Shown here piece after piece: positions 9,470 through 18,635 of a DNA stretch of 43,161 nucleotides (position 1 is its first letter; each line of letters begins with the position of its first letter). The translations under genes and the position numbers were made by a program. Where the stretch lies: NCBI GenBank assembly GCA_029245675.1, contig JAQWOV010000001.1, positions 1 through 43,161 on the forward strand. Direction: 5' to 3'. The notes beneath the pieces are model-generated. The model was not told where the DNA came from and made no database searches. It saw only the letters and a program-made list of their open reading frames with translations. The DNA is from Acidimicrobiales bacterium (lineage in GTDB: Bacteria > Actinomycetota > Acidimicrobiia > Acidimicrobiales > MedAcidi-G1).

Positions 9470-10300
9470 ATGAAACTCCATCCTTGGAACACGGACTTTT
9501 CTTGGGAAAGAACTGACCGTCAAGAATATTTGATCCTTGACGAAAACCAAGTAAATCATTTCCATGAACAGGGTTTTGTTTTACTAGAAAATGCACTTGA
9601 TCTAGACCTTCTCGACGAGGTAACTAGCGACCTTGATGCTATTGAGTCCTCCATGGAAGATTTTCTACGAACCTTGCCGGATGAGCGACTCTCGATCGCT
9701 GAAGCCGATGCAATAGTGTTTTCAATTCATGCAGTAGCAGTTTCAGAAGCGGCGCGAAAGTTTGCGCAACATCCAGTCTTTGGCAAAATCTGTCACGACC
9801 TAGTGGGCGACAACGTTCGTCTTTACTGGGATCAACTTGTTTACAAAAAACCTGCAAAGCCACGCCCTTTTCCTTGGCATCAAGACAACGGCTACACCTT
9901 TGTGGAGCCTCAACAATATTTGACTTGCTGGATACCGCTTGTTGACACAACCATTGAAAATGGGTGCCCGTGGGTCGCCCCAGGAAAACATGTCCATGGG
10001 ACTCTAGCTCACAGCTATGTTGACCCTTTGGGGTATCAATGCTTTGAAGAGCCTGATGATGCCGTGCCTGTTCCTGCTCCTCGCGGCAGTGTGGTCATCT
10101 TTTCTTCTTTAACACCGCATGCGACAGGACCAAATACTTCAGATTCAGTTCGCAAAGCCTACATTTTGCAATACGCACCTGAAGGAGCGATGCTTCATCG
10201 TGGCGAACCTCATGTAGGTCCTTCTACTAGCCAAGAAGTTCAATCAAATCAAAACCGGCAGTTCCCAGTCCTCGTGGATGGGCTACCTGTCTCTCAATAG
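9470..10300 (+). CDS. Phytanoyl-CoA dioxygenase (PhyH) family Fe(II)/2-oxoglutarate oxygenase
   Basis: The 276-residue protein has the double-stranded beta-helix hallmarks of PhyH-family non-haem iron oxygenases. The iron triad is visible as H137-x-D139 in FPWHQDNGY and H217 in SLTPHATGPNTS, with an Arg shortly after (SVRKAYILQY) that would bind 2-oxoglutarate. Members hydroxylate varied small substrates (fatty acyl-CoAs, ectoine, quaternary amines, natural products), so the substrate is open. The ATG lies four bases after the stop of the substrate-binding protein, so the gene is part of the transporter operon, which suggests that the imported compound, or a product of it, is the oxygenase substrate. 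The gene converges with the amidohydrolase with four bases between their stops. Confidence 0.9.
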   Translation: MKLHPWNTDFSWERTDRQEYLILDENQVNHFHEQGFVLLENALDLDLLDEVTSDLDAIESSMEDFLRTLPDERLSIAEADAIVFSIHAVAVSEAARKFAQHPVFGKICHDLVGDNVRLYWDQLVYKKPAKPRPFPWHQDNGYTFVEPQQYLTCWIPLVDTTIENGCPWVAPGKHVHGTLAHSYVDPLGYQCFEEPDDAVPVPAPRGSVVIFSSLTPHATGPNTSDSVRKAYILQYAPEGAMLHRGEPHVGPSTSQEVQSNQNRQFPVLVDGLPVSQ

Positions 10301-10304
10301 TTGA

Positions 10305-12005
10305 CTAATTATTTCTCAGCATTTCGCCGGCTAATGCGCCACTGTGTTGCCCAGACTCCATATAAACCTGCCCGTTCACGATTGTGGTGTCATAGCCGTC
10401 AGCTCTTTGTGTCCAGCGCCCAGCTCCTCCAGGAAAATCATGAGTCATTTCTGGATAATGAAGTGCTAACCGATCAAAATCTATAACGTTTACATCAGCT
10501 TTTGATCCAGGAATGAGACGTCCACGATTCTTTATGCCAAATAAATCTGCCGTGTCAGAAGTAAGGCGACGAATTGCTTCTTCAATAGTGAACATTCCCC
10601 TCTCTCTAACCCAATGAGTTAAAAAGAATGTTGGTTGGCTTGCATCCATAATTTGTCGCGCATGAGCTCCAGCGTCAGCAAGACCCATCACGACATACGG
10701 TCTTTGAATCATTCCAACTGCCTCATCCATGTTTTGATTTAAGAACGGAAACGTGAAAATTCTTTGCCCATCCATTTCTAAAGCAATATCTACAAAAGCT
10801 TCAACCACTGAAACTCCTCTTTGTTCCGCAATTGCTCCCAAACTTTCATCTGGTCCTAAATCGTGACGCACAGGGCTATCTGGGAGAGGAAAGAAATTTG
10901 TCCAGTCAAGTGGTAGGTACTGAAAATATTGTTCCGCAGATTCAAGAAGTTTTTCTCGCGAACTTGGATCAGTGAATCTGACCACTTTTTCCGAAAGAGG
11001 CAGATCTCTCAATTCTCTCCAGCCTTCTGCTCCATCGAAAGGTGTACGACCGCTGAAGCCAAACAAAATTCCAATCTGACGCGATGTCGTCTGAGGTCGA
11101 AGCACCGCCCCATTCTCGTTTTCTTCTTCTACGTGGTTTAAAACTCGGGTATGCAAGTCAGGAACGAGGTCTACTTGAGTAAGCCCGAACGTAACCGGAC
11201 AATTAGATCTCCTACTTATCTCTCCGTACATCGCTATTTCTTCTTGTACCGGATCTGAATCGCCGTCGCTTTCTGCTCGTCCAGCTAATCTTGCGGCAGC
11301 TTCAAACACGCCTCCATGTTTTTTTAGTGGCTCTGCAAGAGCGAGTAATTCGTCAGGTTCGGCATGTGTTCCTGGGACGTGACGACCATCAGGAACTTTA
11401 TGTAAGTGAGTTCGAGAGGTTGAGAACCCGAGCGCACCGGCTTCCATGGCTTCTTCCACCATTGAAACCATTAGTTGAATATCTTCGGCTGTTGCTGGTT
11501 CTTCATCTAAAGAACGGTCCCCCATTGCAGCCACCCTCACCGCACAATGACCAACCATTCCCCCAACATTGATACCTTTCGGTAAGGTTTCTAGAACATC
11601 TAAATACTCGCCGTAGGTGTTCCAGTTCCATGGCAGACCTTCAAGGATGCTCTGTGCCGGGATGTCTTCTACGGACTCCATCATCTCCGCTAAAAAATCT
11701 TGATCACCTGATTTCACTGGCGCAAATGTCACTCCACAGTTGCCAAGAACTACCGAAGTGACTCCATGCCAACATGACGAACTTCCTAAAGGGTCCCACC
11801 CAAGCTGGGCGTCAAGATGTGTATGGATATCAACAAATCCTGGAGTTACTAGCTTTCCAGTAGCGTCTATCTCTTTTGCCCCTGATAGTTCTACTTCTCC
11901 TACCGCTACAACAGTGTCTCCGTCTATCGCTACGTCTGCGGTCTTAGGTTCAGAACCAGTCCCATCTACGACTGTTCCACCACGAATTACAAGATCATGA
12001 GTCAT
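10305..12005 (-). CDS. N-acyl-D-amino-acid deacylase-like amidohydrolase (D-aminoacylase family)
   Basis: The 566-residue product belongs to the amidohydrolase family 3 group that includes D-aminoacylases. It starts with the small beta domain seen in the family (DLVIRGGTVVDGTG), followed by the metal motif VDIHTHLDAQ near residue 60, then GVTSVVLGNCGVTFAP, which is typical for D-aminoacylase-like enzymes. A later segment, GLADAGAHARQI, fits the catalytic Asp region, and the C-terminus returns to the beta domain (GSKADVNVIDFDRL). Family members hydrolyse N-acyl-D-amino acids or other cyclic and linear amides, and many annotated members have unknown substrates. The start at 12005 is fixed by a strong AGGAGG (12012-12017, complement) six bases upstream. 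The gene lies 59 bases after the LysM lipoprotein gene on the same strand and converges with PhyH. Confidence 0.87.
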   Translation of the reverse strand: MTHDLVIRGGTVVDGTGSEPKTADVAIDGDTVVAVGEVELSGAKEIDATGKLVTPGFVDIHTHLDAQLGWDPLGSSSCWHGVTSVVLGNCGVTFAPVKSGDQDFLAEMMESVEDIPAQSILEGLPWNWNTYGEYLDVLETLPKGINVGGMVGHCAVRVAAMGDRSLDEEPATAEDIQLMVSMVEEAMEAGALGFSTSRTHLHKVPDGRHVPGTHAEPDELLALAEPLKKHGGVFEAAARLAGRAESDGDSDPVQEEIAMYGEISRRSNCPVTFGLTQVDLVPDLHTRVLNHVEEENENGAVLRPQTTSRQIGILFGFSGRTPFDGAEGWRELRDLPLSEKVVRFTDPSSREKLLESAEQYFQYLPLDWTNFFPLPDSPVRHDLGPDESLGAIAEQRGVSVVEAFVDIALEMDGQRIFTFPFLNQNMDEAVGMIQRPYVVMGLADAGAHARQIMDASQPTFFLTHWVRERGMFTIEEAIRRLTSDTADLFGIKNRGRLIPGSKADVNVIDFDRLALHYPEMTHDFPGGAGRWTQRADGYDTTIVNGQVYMESGQHSGALAGEMLRNN

Positions 12006-12064
12006 GAATTTCCTCCTGAATAAACCTTAGAACTTTTATTTAGATTAGAAGCATTCGAGAACTT

Positions 12065-13201
12065 CTATTCAATTGAAGCTACTAAAAACTCAACAAATCC
12101 ATTTGGCTGCCAGTAACCCTCTAATGAGCGGTAAGGAATCGTGATTGAAGCAGTGTTAGATCCTGACCCACCAACTGAGAACGGAGCAAAAGAAAGCACT
12201 AGACCTCCGCGTGTAAGGTTATATAAAGCGAAATTCTCTTCTTCCGGGCTCGCTCCAATGCGTCTTCTCTCGTCAACCCATGGCTCTGATTCAAGTCGCG
12301 TTATCGCTTCTGCTGAAAGTGCGTCCACCCAATCTGTATCTGGATCAAACAATTCGTAAATCAGAATAGGTTGTCCGGTCTCTAAATCGAAAGTTTCAGT
12401 GAACGTCTCTGCAGCGTCACCTGCTGCTCCGGAAACAAGTCGGCGTTCAATGTTGCGTAAACTAAGAACTTCATCAGTGGAAAGCATTACTTCGTATTCG
12501 TGTTCTAACCATAAACACCTGCCATCAATGACTTCTCGACACGCGTAACCATTATTTTCAACTGCAGTTATCGCGTCATCAAGGAACTCTGCTGCTACTC
12601 CTTGCGTTAAGCCGAGAAGTCGACCGTTAACTCGAGGGGCTTCTTGAGGTCCTTCAATACGTGGCCAAGCAATCTTTATCTCTATTTTTCCATTTCGCCC
12701 AACAGGTAAACCATTAGGGCCATGTGCTTCGGCACCTGTGTCTATGGAGCAAGATAATTCTTCCATAGTTATATCGGGACCAACTATTCCTTCGATTTCC
12801 TCGTCTCTTTCACGTGGTATCAAAAGAACCTGTCCAACTCTCAAAGAATTCGGGTTACTAAGTCCATTAGCACGCATAAATGCATCTACGGTTGTGTCAT
12901 GTTCAGCTGCTATTCCACTTAACGTGTCTCCCGATTGAACAACCACAGTCTCCGGACCTTCATCAGGTAGCACGATGTCTGGAGGTCGAGCGCTTGCAAT
13001 GCATTCCTCCGCAAGGTTTCGTGCCGGATAAAGTTCTTGCATCTCCCAACCTTCAACACGTAATGGCGGCACCGTCTCGGGAGCCGAAGAGTTCTCGAAA
13101 AGATCCCCCAAAGTCGTAGTAGGAGCAGTGTTTTTCTCTTCTCCGCTACATGAGGTTCCTAGCAACAAAACAACAAGGAGGATTAGAAAAACTCTTTTCA
13201 T
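12065..13201 (-). CDS. LysM and DUF3298-domain lipoprotein
   Basis: The protein starts with a lipoprotein signal: Lys-Arg, a hydrophobic stretch and LLGTSC with the lipid-carrying Cys at about residue 18. A Thr-rich linker follows, then one LysM peptidoglycan-binding domain (about 85-130; VVQSGDTLSGIAAEHDTT and NSLRVGQVLLIP). The C-terminal part, about residues 180-378, matches the DUF3298/RsiV-like layout, ending LTRGGLVLSFAPFSVG and ITIPYRSLEGYW. The combination indicates a cell-surface lipoprotein attached both to membrane and cell wall; in RsiV this domain pairing senses lysozyme, but no sigma factor gene is near. The start at 13201 gives the cleanest signal peptide; an in-frame ATG at 13219 adds six residues. 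It is divergent from the 2-oxoacid oxidoreductase gene. Confidence 0.85.
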   Translation of the reverse strand: MKRVFLILLVVLLLGTSCSGEEKNTAPTTTLGDLFENSSAPETVPPLRVEGWEMQELYPARNLAEECIASARPPDIVLPDEGPETVVVQSGDTLSGIAAEHDTTVDAFMRANGLSNPNSLRVGQVLLIPRERDEEIEGIVGPDITMEELSCSIDTGAEAHGPNGLPVGRNGKIEIKIAWPRIEGPQEAPRVNGRLLGLTQGVAAEFLDDAITAVENNGYACREVIDGRCLWLEHEYEVMLSTDEVLSLRNIERRLVSGAAGDAAETFTETFDLETGQPILIYELFDPDTDWVDALSAEAITRLESEPWVDERRRIGASPEEENFALYNLTRGGLVLSFAPFSVGGSGSNTASITIPYRSLEGYWQPNGFVEFLVASIE

Positions 13202-13360
13202 CTTCAAAGATTTACACATTAGAAGGCTCTTGGTATGTCATCTCCTTAGATTTAAGTGTTTTTACGTAGAAAATCTTCGATTATTTAAATAAGTGCCCCT
13301 TGAGACCTGCCTTCTGATCTGAAAGAGTAGATTTATGTTATTGACTTAACTGGAGATGCT
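13202..13360. promoter_or_regulatory. Divergent intergenic region, promoters expected
   Basis: This 159-base gap separates the starts of the LysM lipoprotein (-) and the indolepyruvate oxidoreductase (+), so it should carry promoters in both directions. A GGAGAT ribosome site for the + gene is seen at 13352-13357. I could not identify a convincing -35/-10 pair or operator. Confidence 0.5.
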
Positions 13361-16300
13361 TTGACAGTTTCAGAAAACAGCTACCAACTATCTGACCGTT
13401 ACCAAAAAGTAGAAGGCCACTTCTTTTTGACCGGAATTCAGGCTTTAGCGCGTCTCCCCATACAACAATTACGCAATGACCGCGTCAACGGCTTAACTAC
13501 CGCATCGTTTATTTCTGGTTACCCTGGTTCACCGTTGGCCGGATACGACACAGAGATTGAAAGAGCGTTGAAAGCAGTATCTGATCTTCCTATCACTCAT
13601 CAGCCTGGTGTAAATGAAGAATTAAGTGCAGCTTCTGTTATGGGCAGCCAGTTAGCGGTGCTACAACCAGATTGTCGATATGACGGAATTGTCGGATTTT
13701 GGTATGGGAAAGCTCCTGGAATTGACCGAGCCAGCGACGCTCTACGTCACGCAGTATTTGCAGGAACTGCAACTCATGGCGGAGCAGTGGCATTAGTCGG
13801 TGACGACCCTGCTGCGAAAAGTTCAACGCTTCCTTCTACTTCTGATGCAACAATTGTAAGTCTTCACATGCCCATGCTTTATCCCGGTGATGTTCAAGAA
13901 ACCCTTGACTTAGGAATGCATGCAATTGCTTTAAGCCGAATAACAGGTTTATGGACAGCAATGAAGATCGTTACTGCTGTTGCTGATGGCAGCGGCACCG
14001 TGGATGCGTCAGCTAGCCGCGTGACACCTATCATTCCAGATCTCACTATCGACGGGGTCCCTTACAAACATAAGCCAACCGGCAATCTAATTACGCCATA
14101 TACATTAGAGATTGAAAGAGAGTTTCGTGAAGTAAAACACGAATTAGCCAAGCGTTACATTTCAGCAAACTCTTTGAACCGAGTCACTGTAGGTAGTTCC
14201 GATGCATGGATAGGTCTCGTTGCTTCCGGATTCACCTATCACGAATTACGGCATGCCTTAAGTCGACTTGGGCTCGCTTCCACGTCTGATATCGAATCTG
14301 CAGGAATTCGCATGCTTCAAATGCAGGCTCCGCTTTCTTTTCACCCTTCAACTATTCATGATTTCGCTCAGGGACTGGAAGAAATTCTTGTAGTTGAAGA
14401 GAAAAATCCAACTCTTGAATGGCTTATAAAAGACGCTCTCTACGGAAAGGCCAATCAGCCTCGTATCACGGGAAAGAGTCATCCAGACGGTCGTAGTTTG
14501 ATGCCGAGTTATGGAATCCTTGACGCTGACACAATTTTACCCGGGCTCCGTGAACGCCTCGCTCTTCGAATTGAAGAACGTTTAGCATCTGATCTACAAA
14601 AAGCTGAAAAAATCCAGATCCCGATTAATGCCAGCCATGCGCCATACTTCTGCTCGGGTTGTCCACATAACTGGGGAACTAAAGTACCCGACGACACTCT
14701 GATTGGTTCCGGCATTGGTTGCCACAGCATGAACATGCTGATGGAAGAGTCTCGCGTGGGAGACATTGCTGGAGTTGGAGCGATGGGTAGCGAGGGGGCT
14801 CAGTGGATAGGGATATCTCCTTTTATTGATCGATCTCATTTCATACAAAACATTGGAGACGGAACTTACTTCCATTCAGGTCAACTCGCCATTCAAGCTG
14901 CAGTAACTGCAGGAGTATCAATTACTTACAAATTGCTTTATAACGGGGCTGTAGCGATGACCGGTGGGCAAAACGCTCAAGGAAATCTTGGCACAGCTGA
15001 ACTCTCCACAATCTTTCTTGCTCAAGGAGTGAAAAAGGTTTTAATAACTAGCCCTGATCCAGATGATTACGACAGAACAGACCTGCCTCCTAGTGTTGAA
15101 GTTTGGGACCGGACTCGCATCGTAGAAGCACAAGAGATGCTTGCAGAGATTTCAGGAGTAACTATTCTGATCCATGACCAAGCTTGCGCTGCACAAACAC
15201 GGCGTATGCGAAAACGAGGCCAAGCTGCAACTCCAAAGTTTCGTGTGGCGATCAACCCTCGAATATGTGAAGGTTGTGGCGATTGTGGAGAAGTTTCTAA
15301 CTGTCTTTCTGTTCAGGCTTTAGAAACCGAGTTTGGAACAAAGACAACTATTGATCAATCTTCCTGTAATCTCGACTTTTCATGTCTTAACGGAGATTGC
15401 CCAGCTTTTATGTCTATTTCCATTTCGGAAGACGAACAAGAATCAGATACTTATGAAGACCTGTCTGCTGACCTTCCGGAGCCTCCTTCTCTTTGGGGAG
15501 AAAGCAAGCAAGTAGACATAAGGCTCGCGGGAATTGGTGGAACTGGAGTAGTTACTGTTTCTCAGATACTCGCTACAGCCGCCATGTTGGACGGATTTGA
15601 AGTAAGAGGTCTTGATCAAACCGGTTTATCGCAGAAAGCAGGAGCCGTAATAAGTGATGTACGTCTTTCTAGAGGCGGACCAAGGGTTTCTAACCTTGTC
15701 GGAGAGAGCGGAGCTGATGTAATTCTTGCTTTCAACCTTTTAGTAGGCGCTGGAACTGCTGCCATGCACACCGCAGATCCTGAAAAAACAATCATGATCG
15801 GATCAACTTCTGCTGTTCCTACCGGAGCAATGGTTGGTCATCCAGAAACGCTACTACCAGAAGCAGAAAATCTAATCAGCGATGTGGGTTTAAAAACGAG
15901 ACCAGAATTGAATCGATTCGTTGATTCGATAGCTATTTGTGAGAAAGTTTTCGGCAGCAGTGCCTCTGCGAATATCTTCATGTTGGGGGTTGCAGCACAG
16001 ACGGGTGCGATTCCCGTTTCACCATCGTCAATAAGCGAAGCTATAGAACTCAACGGGGTTTCCGTTGATATGAATCTCGCGGCTTTCTCTTTAGGGAGAA
16101 ACTGGGTTACCGACCCTTCAAATACGCAATACCTTTTAACCAAGGGAGACGAAGATCTTGCCGACTCTCCTCCTCTTCCCACTGATTTGGAATCCGTTGT
16201 TGAAGACCTCGAACGTTTAACTGGCTTAGGTTCAATGCTGCGACTATTCGCGAATGATCTCATTGACTTCCAGAACACAAAAAGTGCTTCGTCGTTTTTA

Positions 16301-16843
16301 GATTTAGTGCAGAAAATTGCTTTAGCGGAACAATCCATAATGCCGGGTTCGAATCGTCTAACCGAAACGGCCGCTCGAGGTCTGCATAAGTTGACTGCGT
16401 ACAAAGATGAGTACGAGGTGGCTCGTCTGCTTTTACGACCTGAAGGTAAGGCAGTAGCCCGCCAAGTTGGAAACGAAGATTCCTCAGTTTCCTGGCATCT
16501 GCACCCTCCAGTACTTAGCGGTATGGGTGTAACGAAGAAATGGAAACTCCCTGTAAGTCTGGGTAAACCCTTAATGCTTCTTCTCAGTAAAGGAAAAGTT
16601 CTTCGAGGCACACGGTTTGATCTTTTCGGTTATACAGATGTTCGGCGGTTAGAACGAGAACTTGTTTCTGAATATCAGAAAACTCTTCACTTAATTCTTG
16701 AGAACTTGTCCCAGAATAACTTTGAAGAATGCGTCGCTACCAGCAAACTGGCGTTAGATGTGAGAGGTTTTGAGGCCTTGAAGTTAGAGCGCGGAAAGGC
16801 TTGTTTAGACGCTTTATCAAAAGTTGAAAGACTAATCAGTTAA
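13361..16843 (+). CDS. Indolepyruvate:ferredoxin oxidoreductase, fused alpha-beta type
   Basis: This 1160-residue enzyme oxidatively decarboxylates aryl (or branched) 2-oxoacids to acyl-CoA, using thiamine diphosphate and passing electrons to ferredoxin. The N-terminal pyruvate-oxidoreductase domain includes GYPGSPLAGYDTEIERA. The ThDP domain contains CSGCPHNWGT, GSGIGCHSMNM and the GDGTYFHSGQ/NGAVAMTGGQ segments. A ferredoxin-like cysteine stretch, CEGCGDCGEVSNC followed by CNLDFSCLNGDCPAF, would bind [4Fe-4S] clusters. The gamma-like domain begins IRLAGIGGTGVVTVSQIL, and the C-terminus matches DUF6537 (RGTRFDLFGYTDVRRLE). The start is TTG with GGAGAT just upstream. The single-chain form is usual in aerobic bacteria, where it acts in amino acid catabolism. 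It stands alone, followed 50 bases later by cdd. Confidence 0.93.
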   Translation: MTVSENSYQLSDRYQKVEGHFFLTGIQALARLPIQQLRNDRVNGLTTASFISGYPGSPLAGYDTEIERALKAVSDLPITHQPGVNEELSAASVMGSQLAVLQPDCRYDGIVGFWYGKAPGIDRASDALRHAVFAGTATHGGAVALVGDDPAAKSSTLPSTSDATIVSLHMPMLYPGDVQETLDLGMHAIALSRITGLWTAMKIVTAVADGSGTVDASASRVTPIIPDLTIDGVPYKHKPTGNLITPYTLEIEREFREVKHELAKRYISANSLNRVTVGSSDAWIGLVASGFTYHELRHALSRLGLASTSDIESAGIRMLQMQAPLSFHPSTIHDFAQGLEEILVVEEKNPTLEWLIKDALYGKANQPRITGKSHPDGRSLMPSYGILDADTILPGLRERLALRIEERLASDLQKAEKIQIPINASHAPYFCSGCPHNWGTKVPDDTLIGSGIGCHSMNMLMEESRVGDIAGVGAMGSEGAQWIGISPFIDRSHFIQNIGDGTYFHSGQLAIQAAVTAGVSITYKLLYNGAVAMTGGQNAQGNLGTAELSTIFLAQGVKKVLITSPDPDDYDRTDLPPSVEVWDRTRIVEAQEMLAEISGVTILIHDQACAAQTRRMRKRGQAATPKFRVAINPRICEGCGDCGEVSNCLSVQALETEFGTKTTIDQSSCNLDFSCLNGDCPAFMSISISEDEQESDTYEDLSADLPEPPSLWGESKQVDIRLAGIGGTGVVTVSQILATAAMLDGFEVRGLDQTGLSQKAGAVISDVRLSRGGPRVSNLVGESGADVILAFNLLVGAGTAAMHTADPEKTIMIGSTSAVPTGAMVGHPETLLPEAENLISDVGLKTRPELNRFVDSIAICEKVFGSSASANIFMLGVAAQTGAIPVSPSSISEAIELNGVSVDMNLAAFSLGRNWVTDPSNTQYLLTKGDEDLADSPPLPTDLESVVEDLERLTGLGSMLRLFANDLIDFQNTKSASSFLDLVQKIALAEQSIMPGSNRLTETAARGLHKLTAYKDEYEVARLLLRPEGKAVARQVGNEDSSVSWHLHPPVLSGMGVTKKWKLPVSLGKPLMLLLSKGKVLRGTRFDLFGYTDVRRLERELVSEYQKTLHLILENLSQNNFEECVATSKLALDVRGFEALKLERGKACLDALSKVERLIS

Positions 16844-16893
16844 CCCAGCGGCTCGAAAAGTTTGTATTGGTGAAAGATAAGGCATGATTAAGT

Positions 16894-17298
16894 ATGGAAA
16901 ACATTGATTGGGATGCTCTTCGTTCAGCTGCAGCAGAAGCTGCTCAGCATTCATACTCTCCTTATTCAAAGTTCCCTGTAGGGGCTGCCGCGTTCACTGA
17001 AGATGGAAGAATTGTCTCTGGATGCAACGTGGAGAACGTTTCCTATGGTTTGACTCTTTGCGCGGAGTGTGGACTGGTATCGGCTTTGCATCTTTCTGGC
17101 GGGGGGAAAATAGTTGCTTCCGTGGCGACAGACCCTTCCGGGAAACCGCTCGCTCCGTGCGGTAGATGCCGTCAACTACTTCTCGAAGCGGGAGGCCCTG
17201 ACTTGATTGTTGACGGGCCGGGTGGTCCCCGAAATATTCTTGAGTTGCTTGCTGACCCTTTTACTCAAGAAGACTTATATGACGGAAACAGCGAATGA
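16894..17298 (+). CDS. cdd: Cytidine deaminase
   Basis: The 134-residue protein has the usual length of homotetrameric cytidine deaminases, which convert cytidine and deoxycytidine to uridine and deoxyuridine. The zinc site is clear: C56-A-E58 (in SYGLTLCAECG), where Glu is the proton shuttle, and PC89GRC92. The N-terminal substrate segment YSPYSKFPVGAA and the CNVENVSYG loop are also typical. Its stop overlaps the start of deoA by ATGA, so the two are translationally coupled, and its product feeds the pyrimidine phosphorylase. An AAGG lies 11 bases upstream of the ATG, which is a rather long spacing. Confidence 0.95.
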   Translation: MENIDWDALRSAAAEAAQHSYSPYSKFPVGAAAFTEDGRIVSGCNVENVSYGLTLCAECGLVSALHLSGGGKIVASVATDPSGKPLAPCGRCRQLLLEAGGPDLIVDGPGGPRNILELLADPFTQEDLYDGNSE

Positions 17299-18569
17299 AC
17301 GTCATTGACATCATAAAAACTAAGCGTGATGGTGGCGAGTTAACTGAGGATCAGATTTCCTGGTTTATTACAGAATTTTCGCAAGGCGGCTCTATCCCGG
17401 ATGAGCAAGCAGCTGCTTTGGCTATGGCTATTTACTTTCAAGGGATGGAACGTAATGAGTTGAGTAGTTGGAACCGAGCAATGGTGAACTCTGGAGCAAC
17501 ACTTGATCTTTCTCAAGTAGGGCGCCGAACTGTTGATAAGCATTCCACTGGTGGCGTGGGTGACAAAGTTTCTTTAGTTTTGGTTCCTTTGATCGCAGCG
17601 TGTGGCCCAGCGGTTCCGCAGCTTTCGGGCCGTGCGCTAGGTCATGGTGGTGGAACTCTTGACAAGATGGAAGCTATTCCGGGTTGGCGTGCCTCTTTAA
17701 GTAACGAAGAAATGGTTACCCAGTTACGCGAACTTGGTGGGATGATTGCTGCCGCTACCTCTGATCTGAACCCTGCGGACCGTCGTTTATACCAGTTACG
17801 TGATGTCACTTCGACAATTGATTCGATTCCTTTGATCGCGAGTTCGATTATTTCTAAAAAAGTTGCGGAAGGAACTGAAGCATTGGTGCTAGATGTGAAA
17901 ACTGGAGCCGGTGCTTTCATGAAAGAAGTTGACCAAGCTCGTCTTCTTGCTGAAACGATGGTGCAGTTAGGCGAAGACTCCGGAGTGCGTACTGTCGCTT
18001 TGATTACCGGCATGGAAAATGTTCTCGGGCGGGCGGCCGGTAACGCTTTAGAAGTTGTAGAAGCCATTGACATTCTTGAAGGTAACGGGCCGGAAGATGT
18101 GGTTGAGGTGACGTTGGCTTTGGCTCGGGAAATGCTGGATTTGGTTGATGTTGATATTGATCCTGCTGAAATGTTGGCTTCTGGTGAACCACGTGAAATT
18201 TTTGAACGAATGGTGATCGCTCAAGGAGGCGATTTAGCTAACGGGCTGCCGGTAGCTAGGCATCAACGTGAGTTGAATGCTTCTTCTGCTGGTTATTTGA
18301 ATCGTCTTGATTGTTATTCAGTTGGTGTTGCGGCTTGGCGTCTTGGTGCCGGTCGAGCCAAAAAAGAAGACTCAGTCTCACCAACAGCAGGAGTTGTATG
18401 TCTTGCTAAACCAGGAGAATACGTTGAAGCCGGTCAACCACTTCTACAACTGCACTGCGACGAACCAGATAAATTCGATTTCGCTTTAAATGCTTTAGAA
18501 GACGCCATCGATATCGGTGACCAGCGTTCAGAACTCTTCCCATTAATCGTTGACCGCATCTCACAATAA
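17295..18569 (+). CDS. deoA: Thymidine/pyrimidine-nucleoside phosphorylase
   Basis: The 424-residue enzyme splits thymidine, deoxyuridine or uridine with phosphate into base plus (deoxy)ribose-1-phosphate. It shows the phosphate and substrate motifs of the nucleoside phosphorylase type II family: KHSTGGVGDKVSL near residues 80-92, SGRALGHGGGTLDKMEAIPG near 115, and the late KTGAGAFMKE segment. The C-terminal all-beta domain contains GVVCLAKPGEYVEAGQPLL. Thymidine-specific and broad-specificity forms are hard to separate by eye. It is coupled to cdd by a four-base overlap and converges on the deoC-aldehyde dehydrogenase operon, which consumes its sugar phosphate product after the mutase step. 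Confidence 0.95.
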   Translation: MNVIDIIKTKRDGGELTEDQISWFITEFSQGGSIPDEQAAALAMAIYFQGMERNELSSWNRAMVNSGATLDLSQVGRRTVDKHSTGGVGDKVSLVLVPLIAACGPAVPQLSGRALGHGGGTLDKMEAIPGWRASLSNEEMVTQLRELGGMIAAATSDLNPADRRLYQLRDVTSTIDSIPLIASSIISKKVAEGTEALVLDVKTGAGAFMKEVDQARLLAETMVQLGEDSGVRTVALITGMENVLGRAAGNALEVVEAIDILEGNGPEDVVEVTLALAREMLDLVDVDIDPAEMLASGEPREIFERMVIAQGGDLANGLPVARHQRELNASSAGYLNRLDCYSVGVAAWRLGAGRAKKEDSVSPTAGVVCLAKPGEYVEAGQPLLQLHCDEPDKFDFALNALEDAIDIGDQRSELFPLIVDRISQ

Positions 18570-18635
18570 AACTAGAACGTGGGGTGCGTTGGGTTATCCC
18601 TGAGCGAGCTCCGTATTGGGAAGAGTAGGCAGAAT
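18570..18635. other. Convergent gap between the two nucleoside operons
   Basis: The 66 bases separate the stops of deoA (+) and the short aldehyde dehydrogenase (-). Only weak hairpins (a GAGC/GCTC pair and a GGG/CCC pair) and no T-tract are visible, so no intrinsic terminator is called. Confidence 0.5.

Noticed and set aside
15838-16611. 257-codon open frame on the minus strand
   Set aside because: It lies wholly inside the indolepyruvate oxidoreductase gene, is rich in Ser and Arg as antisense shadows are, and has no recognisable domain.
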